Of a stretch of 64,000 nucleotides of DNA, positions 43,479 through 54,062 are shown in pieces; positions within the stretch are counted from its first letter, which is position 1; each line of letters begins with the position of its first letter. Source of the stretch: Bactrocera neohumeralis (taxonomy: Eukaryota > Arthropoda > Insecta > Diptera > Tephritidae); assembly GCF_024586455.1 (NCBI RefSeq), contig NW_026089624.1:3005341-3069340 (forward strand), written 5' to 3'. The translations under genes and the position numbers were made by a program. Below the pieces are notes generated by a model. It had not been told where the DNA came from, ran no database searches, and worked only from the letters and a program-made list of their open reading frames with translations.

Positions 43479-45427
43479 TTACTACAGTGGCCATATAAGA
43501 AGCGCAAAATCTGTGTAAAACTCGTGGTGGGAGAAAGACTTCTTCGCCGAGTACTGTCATTCACCCCGGTGGATTAACGTCTAGCCACAATCTGCAAGAT
43601 GTCTTCTATGAGCACTTGTAGCGCACCTACATATGTGAGCTGCCTTCCCCACGATGTCAAAATCGTGCTTGGCGACTTCAACGCCAAGGTGGACAAAGAA
43701 GGTACCTTTAGCACAACGGTCGTTAAATTCAGCCTCCATGATGAAGCGTCCCCACATGGGTTGAGGCTGATCGGCTTCGGCGGGTCCCGAAATATGGTTA
43801 TCTGTAGTACAAGATTCTACCTGACTGTCTTCAGATCGAAAAGCCACCAACCAAATCGATCATGTTATGATAGGAGGAAAACACGTCTCCAGTGTTTTAG
43901 AAGTGCGTACGCTCCAAGGTCCTAGCATTGACTTGGATCACTATATTGTTGCACTAAAGATACGCACCCGCTTCTGTGCACCAAAAGACACACGTCAACA
44001 AACACAAGAAGAGTGCGACATCCAGAAGCTGCAATCGCAAGCATTTCAAGCTTCTTACGTACAACTGCAACCGAAACGGAAAAGACCCAAGAACAGCTGG
44101 TACGACAAAGTACCGCAGTGGAGAGAAAACACTGCCGACCGTTTGCGGGTTTGTATAGATATCGAGAGTTGAAGAGGGAAATGAGATAAATTTGCAGTTA
44201 CAAATGAGAAACGGTGAAATGCGTGAGTATGAAGAGATTGAGAAGCTGCCCGACAGGGGCAATGGTCGCAAATTCTCCAAAAAGATGCGGGGACTAGCAG
44301 AAGGTTTCAAGACCGGAGCATGCTCTTGTAGAACCCCGAGAGGTGATGTCCAGAGCCCAGAGTATACTGAAATTATGGAGGGAAGACTTCTTCGTCTTGC
44401 TGAATGGCAGTGAGAGCATAACACAAGAACATGGTGACGCTCCACTGTCCGACCATGACAAACTTCGATTAGCAATTACACGCCTGAAGAACAACACAGT
44501 GGCGGTGGCCCATAGGTCAGCCGAGCTATCCAAATACAGCGCCGAAGAACTGATAAGGAGCATGCATCAGCTTATTTGTAGAATATACGTTGAGCACTAC
44601 AAAAAGCTTCGTCAGAATCGAAAAGGCATCTCTGAGCGACTTCTTCAATCAACTCCTATAGAAAATAATTCCAGCTGGATAGCTAAATAGAGAACGTACA
44701 AACTTCTATAAGAGTGTACAGCTGCTGGCGTATGCTGATGATGTTGATATCATTGGCCCTAAAAACTGCACCATTAGTTCTGTTTTCTCCAGAATGGATA
44801 AGGAAGCAAAGAAAATGGGTCCGATAGTGAACGAGGGCAAGACGAAATATTAGTCGTTGTACTTGCGACTAGGCTCCCACTTCACTGTTGACAGTCATAG
44901 GGCTTTTTCGGTTGTGCAAACTGCGCAGTATGCTTAATGCTTCCTGGAAGAAAAAAGAAAATCTGGCATCTGCAACGAAATCGAAAGTTCGAAAAAGCTG
45001 CTCTGCGCTAAAACGCGCAACACTCGCATCAAAGAAATATTGGTTTCAGTTATTTTGGCGCAAAATTCAATTGGATCGGTTCGGTTATTTAAAGTTAATT
45101 TCGTTTTTATTTATTATAACTTTTAATAAAGATAAATATTGTGTCCATTTTAACCGTATATTTAATTCAATTCGGATTTGAAAAGTAAATTGTAATCCCG
45201 GCTTGTATGTCGTTGTAAGTTTTTATAAATTTGTGTGATTTGTATTTAATACAAATTGTGCTTTTTCTAATTCATTAGATTAGACAACGAGGAAGTTGCA
45301 ACAAGTAGTTTGAAGTTGCTAGTGAGAGTCCAGCTGTACATGGAAGGAGAATTTTCAGCAGGGCGATAAAAAACTAATTTCTGTGGGGCCAAGTTCTTCG
45401 AGACATGCAGAAAGCTCAGCCGGACTT

Positions 45428-46870
45428 TAATAAAACAAGAAAAAACGTTAACTTCGGTTGCACCGAAGCTAAATACCCTGCACAGGTGCATTTCTGTTAG
45501 TAACTTTGTGTTCAGTTTGTATGAAAGCTATATGCTATAGTTAACCGATCTTATCAATTTCTTCGGAGATTACATTGTTGCTTTAGAAAATAATATATAC
45601 CAAATTTCGTGAATATATCTTATCAAATGTGAAAGTAGTCCATACAAGAACTTGATTCCGATCGTTCAGTTTGTATGGCAACTATATGCTATAGTTAACC
45701 GATCTGAACAATTTCTTCGGAGATTGCATTGTTGCCTTAGAAAATAATATATACCAAATTTCGTGAATATATCTTGTCAAATGTGAAAGTTGTCCTTGCA
45801 AGAACTTGATTCCGATCGTTCAGTTTGTATGGCAGCTATATGCTATAGTTAACCGATCTCAACAATTTCTACGGAGATTACATTGTTGCTTTAGAAAATA
45901 ATATAAACCAAATTTCGTGAATATATCTTGTCAAATGTGAAAGTTTTCCATACAAGAACTTGATTCCGATCGTTCAGTTTGTATGGCAGCTATATGCTAT
46001 AGTTAACCGATCTCAACAATTTCTACGGAGATTACATTGTTGCTTTAGAAAATAATATAAACCAAATTTCGTGAATATATCTTGTCAAATGTGAAAGTTT
46101 TCCATACAAGAACTTGATTCCGATCGTTCAGTTTGTATGGCAGCTATATGCTTTAGTTAACCGATCTGAACAATTTCTTCGGAGATTGCAATGTTGCCTT
46201 AGAAAATAACATATACCAAATTTCGTGAATATATCTTGTCAAATGTGAAGGTTTTCCATACGAGAACTTGATTCCGATCGTTCAGTTTGTATGGCAGCTA
46301 TATGCTATAGTTAACCGATCTAAACAATTTCTTCGGAGATTATATGGTTGCCTTAGAAAATAACATATACCAATTTTCGCTAATATATCTTGTCAAATGT
46401 GAAAGTTGTCCATACCAGAACTTGTTTCCGATCGTTCAGTTTGTATGACAGCTATATGCTATAGTTAACCGATCCGAACAATTTCTTCGGAGATTTCATT
46501 GTTGCCTTACAAAATAATTTATACTAAATTTCGTGAATATATCTTGTCAAATGCAAAACTTTTCCATACGAGAACTTGATTCCCATCGTTCAGTTTTTAT
46601 GGCAGCTATATGTTAAAGTGGTCTGATATCGGCCATTCCGACAAATGAGCAGCTCCTTGAAGAGAAAATGACGTTTGCAAAATTTCAAAACGATATCTTA
46701 AAAACTGAGGGACTAGTTCGTATATATACAGACAGACAGACGGACATGGCTAAATCGACTCAGCTCGACATACTGATCATGTATATATATACTTTATAGG
46801 GTCTCCGACGATTCCTTCTGGGTATTACAAACTTCGTGACAAACTTAATATACCCTGTTCAGGGTATCAT
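45428..46870 (+). mobile_element. 154-bp-repeat element (DINE-TR/Helentron-like), copy 2
   Basis: Same element as 24845-25655 in opposite orientation: start cgttaacttcggttgcaccg with hairpin, end near taccctgttcagggtatc with hairpin, a (gaca)n tract near 46728. The tandem array is strikingly regular: the anchor ttcagttt occurs at 45511, 45665, 45819, 45973, 46127, 46281, 46435 and 46589, that is, seven intervals of exactly 154 bp. Neighbouring monomers differ by scattered substitutions but no indels. Non-coding. Confidence 0.75.
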
Positions 46871-46879
46871 AAGAAAACA

Positions 46880-47202
46880 GATTTCCCGAAAGTTTCGAAA
46901 CTTTTTGACCACCTTTAAACGCATCAAACAGCGGAATAACCAAACCGGCCGTAACGCTACTAGATGGACATTTTTTAAAGCATTTAATGCAGTATATAGC
47001 GTACGCCATTCAATCAATCCACCACTTAATTTGGAAGCAAGCAATGAAACACTTCTCAAACTCACTTTTTAAAATATGTGGAAGAACAGGAGCAGGCACG
47101 TCACTACAAAGTAATGGGGCTCGAATGGAAAAAGTCGAAATTGAACAAGAACGGATTAAGGCACTTATTCATTTGAAAGACATTTTACAAAAGAATAATT
47201 AA
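46880..47202 (+). pseudogene. Myb/SANT-type accessory ORF of Harbinger 4, C-terminal remnant
   Basis: A frame from 46987 ends QSNGARMEKVEIEQERIKAL then IHLKDILQKN, a charged helix typical of the C-terminus of Harbinger accessory proteins. The upstream half reads ENRFPESFETF in broken frames and probably continued from 45290-45425 (SLKLLVRVQLYMEGEFSAG) before the repeat element inserted between them. Not functional. Confidence 0.45.
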
Positions 47203-47759
47203 ATTTTACATTAAATGTTAAAATAATGCTCTCTATACTTGTGACATTAATACTAATATATATTTTAATGTGGAATGAATTAAACCGACTTGAAAACTTT
47301 TTCTATAAAACTGTATCTTGATCTTACATTTAATTTTAATATGTTGATCTCCAAACTTGTTAAATTAATACTAAAATATATTTTATTGTGAATTGTTGTG
47401 TTTTATTTATGTTTAATAAGCTATACATATGTAAGTATTTACATGTGAAAATAAATGTATTAAATCAAAGATGCAATAAAAGTTGCCAAGTTATTTGAAT
47501 GCCAACAGGGTCTTCGCTATTAGCAATAAATTGTTAGGAATTTTGGTCTTGGATTCCATTATCAACATTAGTTGTTCCAACAGTTAAAGGCAATCCGAAG
47601 ATTCTCTATTTATAATAAAAAAGTGTAATAATTCACAAGATTATATTTTATATATATATCTTTTTTTAATAGGCCTGACATTAACGTGGTTTGAAATTTT
47701 AAAATTTTGTTGAAAAATACTGAAAGCCTGTTCTATGTGGGCTTTTGTTAAGCTAAGAT

Positions 47760-48495
47760 ATTAATTAAAAGTCCTCTGTTCCCGGTTGAGGTTTCCGTTG
47801 TCTCTAATATATGGAGTCATTAGGAACTTTGAATTAGGGTAAGCAGAGTCGTTCTCAGCCAGCTTAACTTGGCCAGTAGTGATAGCTTTGAATTTTGGGA
47901 TACTTTTCCATACTTTCTCGTCATGGCAACTAAAAAATACATCCAAAAAATGAAATTTATTGTCAAATATGGTTTAAAGTTAATATTTCTTTGAAACAAG
48001 TCGGAATTTATCTAATTGCAAAACTAAGCTCACCTGCTTTATTATGAAATGTGTGCATTTTCGATTGTAACAACTAATGACATCCTCCTTTGGGGTTAGT
48101 GTTTTAAAATGACTACCATCTAGATACCCAATTGCAAACGGAAGCGGATTATTACTACTGTTCTGAATTGTTTCCACTGTCTCATATTGACATACAGCGG
48201 AAGGCCACATTATTTCAATCTTTAACGCCAAACAAATAATATCCACGATACCAAAAAATATTTTATGAGCTGTTGCTTTAGATATATGAAAACGGTCGCT
48301 TAATTGCCTGAATGTTTGAGTGGTATTTACCAACCTCCACAAGGCAACATATAAGCAGTTTTCTAAACAGTATCCAATACGCCCGCGCCGATTGCTAGTC
48401 CAAAATGGTTGAATGGCTACTTTCAATTCCTGAGGAACAACAATAACATCCTCATTTTCATCAACAATAATACTGCTTAAAAATATTTCGTTCAT
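47760..48495 (-). pseudogene. PIF/Harbinger transposase pseudogene 4
   Basis: ATG at 48495 opens MNEIFLSSIIVDENEDVIVV, then LENCLYVALWRLVNTTQTFR, LSDRFHISKATAHKIFFGIV and PFAIGYLDGSHFKTL with the first catalytic Asp, then CTHFIIKQV. A gap or intron of about 35 bp and a shift lead to SCHDEKVWKSIP and VKLAENDSAYPNSKFLMTPY (second Asp motif, usually GDSAYP) ending at 47761. The Glu region is missing or unrecognisable, so the protein is truncated. It belongs to a Harbinger lineage distinct from elements 1 and 3. Confidence 0.75.
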
Positions 48496-48944
48496 TTTTA
48501 GTTCAGAAATGAAAATATTTCAATGTACAGTTTCGAATAAGCATCATGCAACAGCATCAGCCGAAAAAGCCAATAACTTCGAAGTTGAAGATAGTTTAGT
48601 TTATCTTGGAACCAGCACTAACACCAAAAACAACGTCAGCCTCGAAATCCAATGCACTTCGGACTGACTAGGCATTTAAGAAGTAAAGTCCTCTCTGAGG
48701 TTTCAGAGAATTAAGAGACATCGGTTACGCTGGCTAAGTAATGTCGTCCGAATGGATGAAATCAGACCCTCGCTCCGTTGGTAAGACCAGGTGGTGAAGG
48801 ACCTGGCTACACTTGGAATCTCCAATTGGCGCTAAAGAGCGAAAAGGAAAAACGACTGTTGCGCTGTTGTAAACTCGGCTATAACCTCGTAAGTGGTATC
48901 TATGTCAATAAAGAAGAAGATACTTATCATTCTACTGTTGCTTG

Positions 48945-49140
48945 GTCAGTCCATTGTGCAAACTCCAGCAGTATGCATGATGCAACCAGCCCGTCGTGTT
49001 TGGCAAAAGAGAAAGTTCGAAAAAGGGTCACTGCCGTAGCTGTTGTGCAAAAACGCGCAAAACTTTCAACATTTGGACAGTAGTTGCATAAAACTTTACA
49101 TAAAAATCAATTGTGTTATTTAAAATGTCATTGTAAGTAA
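48945..49140 (+). repeat. Harbinger-4-related end fragment
   Basis: Shares with 44910-45030, in the same orientation, ttgtgcaaact, gcagtatgc, gaaagttcgaaaaag and aaaaacgcgcaaa. It is probably the solo 5' end of a second element of the same family, or a MITE derived from it, lying directly after the LINE tail. Confidence 0.5.
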
Positions 49141-49844
49141 TTTATCTTAAATATAATTCCAATATTATTACTTTATTTTTGAGGGTTTTTTATTTGACTT
49201 CAAATTTACTTTATACTTTTATTTTTTTGCCCATTTATTCTCTTTTTATACCTTTCTAATAGCATGGACAATTGTTGCTGTCTTGCTCGCTAGTGAGGCA
49301 ATTAATAAGAAAAATTATTATTTCGCATATTTTATTTATTTTAGATATGTACGTCATTTAGAGCGGGTTTAATATGGCGGTATTTAGAAACAAGGTTCAA
49401 CTTAAGGAGAAAGTTAAAATACATGATGTTATGTATATGGACATGGATAAATTAAATTTATTTTTGGAGATAAAACCTTAGAAACTTAATTTCCAGAAGA
49501 GATTTAAAAAGAGAAATTCATTACATAAGAAATCAATGGCGAAGCTAGGGGGGGGGGGGGGGGGGGGGGGAAGGGGGCCGTCGCCCCGGGCGCAACGTCT
49601 TGGGGGCGGCAAAACGATTTTCGCTATTTTTTAATATTCAGAAAAATACTTCAACAAATTTTTTTACAAAATTTATTATAAAAGATAAAGGCTTTTACAC
49701 TCACAATGTAATAATCTGAATAACAATGAAAAATATTAATTTTTACCCGAATACTCTTCAGTCTTTGAATTTGTCTTATATCTTTTGGCTTATATCTTTC
49801 TTAAAAATAGTGAAAGAACTTAAAGATGCAGCTCTACTCTCGGT
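49141..49844. other. Non-coding DNA with a 23-G homopolymer
   Basis: AT-rich DNA interrupted at 49548-49570 by a run of 23 G followed by aagggggccgtcgccccggg and gcaacgtcttgggggcggca. The caatggcgaagctaggggg start resembles the G-rich termini of some hAT elements, but no partner end was found. Confidence 0.4.
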
Positions 49845-50285
49845 TGTGGAGTAGGTGCAATTGCTCTTAAAAGCTTTAGTTGATCAGAAATCATTGCCCT
49901 TGTGTCTTCGAACTGGTCTAGGCAGTGTTCATACTTGGTGTATGCCGAGGATTTAAAATTTTCCGGTAGATCTGAGTCGTCAGATTCTACGATTGCGTCA
50001 TATGCCGCTTGGAGACGTGTCCAGAAATTGTCTAAATTATCTTTTTTGATTTCTAAATTCGGTCAGAATTGTCTTGAATCGGTGAAGATGAAAATCGAGT
50101 GCAGTATCGTATCAAACTGTCACTCTCAGCAATGAATTTTGTATAAGAAATATCTTTACCCCTCTTTAGTTTTGTAGCACCTTGCTTTGAGCGTGTAGCT
50201 TCAGCCGGTGTACACGGACTTTTTTCGTCTGAAATCATCTTTGGAACTTTTAGCAACTGAGTTGTTTTAGATTCCTTTGAGTCTG
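49845..50285 (-). pseudogene. Retrotransposon gag-like fragment
   Basis: The minus strand has an open stretch (about 50065-49850) reading IKKDNLDNFWTRLQAAYDAI, VESDDSDLPENFKSSAYTKY and EHCLDQFEDTRAMISDQLKL, which resembles the N-terminal gag region of BEL/Pao- or related retrotransposons. Upstream in another frame is KSPCTPAEATRSKQGATKLK. The right side is cut by a 100-N gap. It ends in AT-rich DNA on the left. Confidence 0.4.
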
Positions 50286-50385
50286 NNNNNNNNNNNNNNN
50301 NNNNNNNNNNNNNNNNNNNNNNNNNNNNNNNNNNNNNNNNNNNNNNNNNNNNNNNNNNNNNNNNNNNNNNNNNNNNNNNNNNNNN
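50286..50385. other. Scaffold gap, 100 N
   Basis: Exactly 100 N, cutting the gag-like fragment. Confidence 0.95.
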
Positions 50386-51116
50386 CAAAATAATCACTAG
50401 AAATTTAAAAACCTAAATCTAAAAAATATATTTTCTTTTTTTATGCATATATGTATAAGCTAATATTATTACATACCATGCCAAATACTATGTTTAAAAC
50501 CAACATTTATAGCATGTGTTCTGCACACTCGGCTACTCTACCAGCAGTACGCCGAAATACATGCAACAGCATAAAAGCTTAATACTAGGCAAAATATTCG
50601 CCTAGGGGGCCCAGGATGTTTAAATGACTTAAGCATCCACCCACTCTACCCGGCAAAAACTGGCGCACCCTAGTAAGACAGCTTAGTTCACCACAGCTGA
50701 GAACACGACAACACAAGCCTATACACCAACAAGCTTATCAAAAAGGATGGACAACGAGAAAGCAGATACATTCGCTTACGCAATTCGTTCGACACGATCC
50801 GATTCCCCACTGCGCCGCGTAGACTTTACTTTCGTTTTAACCTTACCGCCCTATACCTCACTGTTAGCAGCTTTCGTTCCATACAAAATTCGCCAGAACT
50901 CTACGTGATTCAACAACAATTTCGCACTGGGCTAATTTAAACACCGAAGTTCCAATTCTATTTCGATCTATTGAAAATTGTATCGTATTTTAAATTTATC
51001 AAACATTAAAGTTAATTGTACACAAAATTACTCGCGCATTTTCATTTGTATGTTTAATAGCGGGTGTAAGTGAGTTGTGCATACCCTACCCAATGGGATG
51101 TTAAACAAAGATAGAT
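50386..51116 (+). other. Non-coding DNA, possible leader of the gypsy element
   Basis: More GC-rich than average, without a long frame. It precedes the gypsy pol fragment directly and contains actggcgcaccc near 50662, which could be a primer-binding-site relic. I could not show a paired LTR, so the assignment is tentative. Confidence 0.3.
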
Positions 51117-51859
51117 ATGTTCAAGTACTTCATAATATTTACTAAACTATCAAACCACTCTAAAAGTGTAGTAGCAAATTACACAGTAGGAGAAAAACAA
51201 TTTGAGGATCAAGTAGAGAATTTAATGAAAAATAATTACCAAAATAAGAATTTACTATACACTACCACAATAAAGGTAGAAATTAGAACAGGAACCAGCG
51301 ATCCTGTTTGGGTGAGGCAGTAGCCCTACCCATATACAGATCAGGGTTTTGTAAAATAATAAATAAATAAAAGTTTATCTAATGGTCAGGCACGTAGCCC
51401 GGGGGGGAGGGGGGTGCTAGAGGGCTGAAGCCCCCTCCGAAATAAGGAATTGTTTTTAAATAAATCGCAAATAAAAAAGATTTATCACTGTCTGAATCTT
51501 TTGAAACTCTTATACACAGCTCAGCTCAAACCTATAACAGTCGTACGCAACTACACTAGACGGTGACTGACTGTCGCCGTTTCGTCAGCGTTAAGATCTA
51601 TGCGAAATACAAAACATATGGCACGCGCCAAATAAAACATTTACATTCGATTTATGTAGTGAGTATTTTAGATCAGTGATGCTCAATTGCGAAAGACGCA
51701 ATAAAATACCAAACACTAGTGTTTGAGCGATAATTCTGCTACTGCGAAAAATCTTACATAAACACGAAAGCGACTGAACACGTACGCTAGGTCTAGACAA
51801 AGAATCGGCGTTTGTTGCTGTTGTTCTACAACAAACATACTAATTTGTTCAGCGTACTT

Positions 51860-53316
51860 TTTTTTTTTTTTTTGCAATATCTTTTTTTATTTATTGAATC
51901 TGCTTTTTGTTTTAAAAGCCTAACAATAAGTTTTAAAATCTTAAATCTATTTAAAAACCAGACAAACTCAAGCAAGTGAGCTGTTTTGGTGATACGTTGC
52001 TCCTTAGTACGCAGGCATATCTCTTCTTTTAAGGCGTGTTTGATCGCAGGAATGTACCAAAGCATTAGCCAAAAGGTTTGGGTGATCTCGGAGTTTAGAT
52101 ATATATTTAATTCTGCTGTCTTCTACTTCTTTCTTTACCATAGAAATACCAAGGTCTTTATGGATATTTTCATTACGCATGTACCATGGTGAACACGTGA
52201 TTGTTCTAAGCATTTTTGATTGGAACCTTTGTATTATACCAATATTAGTTGTACACGTCGTACTGCACAGTTGAATGCCATACATCCAAATCGGCTTTAT
52301 GGCCGCATTATATAAAAGCACTTTGTTGTCTAGGCTAAGTTTAGAGTTTTTATTTAAAAGCCAATTTAAATTTGCAGCTCTTATCTTCATGCAAGTTATT
52401 TTACTAGATATGTGTTTTCTCCACGTAAGTCTTCTATTTAGGTGAATACCAAGATAAGTTACGTCGTTCGCTTGGGGTACTAGAATATTGCTCATTTTTA
52501 CTGCCGGACACATTTTAGGTCTTAGTGAGAACGTAACATGCTTGCATTTTTGTTCATTTACATTTATACGCCAGTTGGCTAGCCATTCTTCGACAGACCT
52601 TAAGTGCTCGGCTAATATTCTTGATGCTATTATGTGGCATTTGTTACGGCTCACTAAAGCTGTGTCATCCGCAAAAGTTGAGGTCAATATATTATTAGCT
52701 GTAGGAAGATCTGCTGTATATATGATGTAAAGAGTTGGGCCTAAAACACTACCCTGGGGTACACCAGCCCTTATCTGTCGTTCGTCAGATATGAAATCTC
52801 CCACTTTTACCATAAATTGTCTATTTTTTAAATAAGACTCGAATGTTTTATACAATTCTATAGGTAGAATGTTTTTAATCTTATACAAAAGGCCTTCATG
52901 CCACACCTTATCAAACGCCTGAGCCACGTCTAGAAATAAAGCTGAACAGTACTCTCTTTGCTCAAATGCTTTTCTTATTTCGTTAGTAATTCTATTTACT
53001 TGCTCTATCGTGCTATGTTTTTCACGAAACCCGAATTGGTGCGTTGGTATTATATTATTTTCGTGGAGGAAAGGAGACATCTTTGTTAGTAACACTTTTT
53101 CAAATATTTTAGAAAGACAGGGTAGAAGACTGATTGGTCTGTATGAAGACGGCTGTGTTAAGTCTTTCCCAGGTTTATCTACCAAGATAATCTGCGACTT
53201 TTTCCATGAAATAGGATAGTATCCGAGATTAAGAATTGCACTGAAGAGCGAAGAGAGCACTTCTACAGCAATATTTGGTAACTCAATTAGCATTTTTGGG
53301 GTAATATTATCATGTC
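51860..53316 (-). mobile_element. Jockey-type LINE, 5'-truncated, 10-bp TSD
   Basis: The minus-strand element ends in a poly(A) seen as a T-run just right of 51860. It is flanked by direct copies of cagcgtactt at 51850-51859 and 53317-53326. It is 1457 bp long, truncated at its 5' end within the reverse transcriptase, as usual for target-primed insertion. Confidence 0.9.
52004..53316 (-). CDS. Jockey reverse transcriptase, C-terminal two thirds, open
   Basis: The frame is open from the truncation point (GHDNITPKMLIELPNIAVEV) to the stop at 52004, about 437 codons. RT motifs in order: GYYPISWKKSQIILVDKPGK, SYRPISLLPCLSKIFEKVL, FGFREKHSTIEQ, ALFLDVAQAFDKVWHEGLLY (catalytic Asp), RAGVPQGSVLGP, STFADDTALVS (the catalytic pair, with F-A-D-D), VTYLGIHLNRRLTWRKHI, then the C-terminal KPIWMYGIQLCSTT and QRFQSKMLRTI. 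No stop or shift in the whole copy points to a recent insertion. The endonuclease and the first ORF are missing, so it cannot move by itself. Confidence 0.9.
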
Positions 53317-54062
53317 CAGCGTACTTGGCAGCGACAACGTGTAGTAGTATTTATGCAGCGCAAACGTAAAATGTAGTAGTATTGAGGCTTGCACACGACT
53401 GTTTTAGATTATTGGCATATATATGTAAACAAAAAAGCAACAACAAAATCTGAAGTGTCATACTATGCAATTCGGCGTAATACTACAAAATACCGTTATT
53501 TTGAGCATATATGTACATGTTATGTGTAGGTATCTCACTTGTTTGGCTGGTTCATTATTGAAAGTTTTATGCAAGTGTAAAGAAGTGTCGAAAAATAAGA
53601 TTAAAAAATAAATAAAAACTAAACCAAAAAGATAAAGCGATCAAAAAATCAAAAAACTATTTCATTTTTTTTTTTAAACCAAAGCAAAGTGGTCAGTGCT
53701 AAAATTTAACTCTAAATCTACTTCCTAAAAACCCAGTTAAATATGCATTATATTAAGAGTGATTATGGTTGATTTCAGGAGAAATTATTGATTATGTTAA
53801 TCTAACATAATCCAAGTCACTGAATTTAAACAAACTACCAGTATGTTATTTATGTATGTAAATAACAAATAACAATAACAACAATAAGAAATAATAATAA
53901 ATGTATGTGCATAAATTCTTAAGAAAAGTGTTGACAAATTTAACTAGTTTTTGTAGTACATCATATTACGCTGTTTAAGTTCATACATGTGTTTGTTGTA
54001 ATTATGGTTAATGTTTTTCTTCTATGTTGTTTTTTGTCTATTTGTTTAAATATTTATAGATG

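Larger units (their letters stand above)
44901..48571. mobile_element. PIF/Harbinger element 4, inserted in the LINE
   Basis: The inverted ends GGCTTTTTCGG (44901) and CCGAAAAAGCC (ending 48571) continue with related sequence (tgcaaactgcgcagtatgc against gctgatgctgttgcatgat). The insertion falls at a cataac target, fitting the TWA preference of the group with one base changed. It carries a Myb/SANT-type ORF remnant (+) and a DDE transposase (-), and was itself invaded by a 154-bp-repeat element (45428-46870). Confidence 0.75.
43500..48925 (+). mobile_element. RTE-type LINE split by Harbinger 4
   Basis: The left part (43500-44898) encodes an endonuclease with DVKIVLGDFNAKVDKEGTF, NMVICSTRF and SIDLDHYIVALKIRTR, then a linker (EYEEIEKLPDRGNGRKFSKK), the start of the RT (QSILKLWREDFFVLLNGSES) and, after a deletion, LLAYADDVDIIG and NEGKTKY. 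It breaks at cactgttgacagtcat. The right part (48572-48925) resumes with aacttcgaagttgaagatag and continues to the C-terminus (WNLQLALKSEKEKRLLR) and the aagaagaagat tail. The intact junction is seen in the copy at 29650-29680 (gttgacagtcataacttcg). Numerous shifts make it dead. Confidence 0.8.

Noticed and set aside
45511..46743. 154-bp periodic array considered as a CRISPR-like or rDNA spacer array
   Set aside because: Units are contiguous without spacers, and the same units occur in a second dispersed element.
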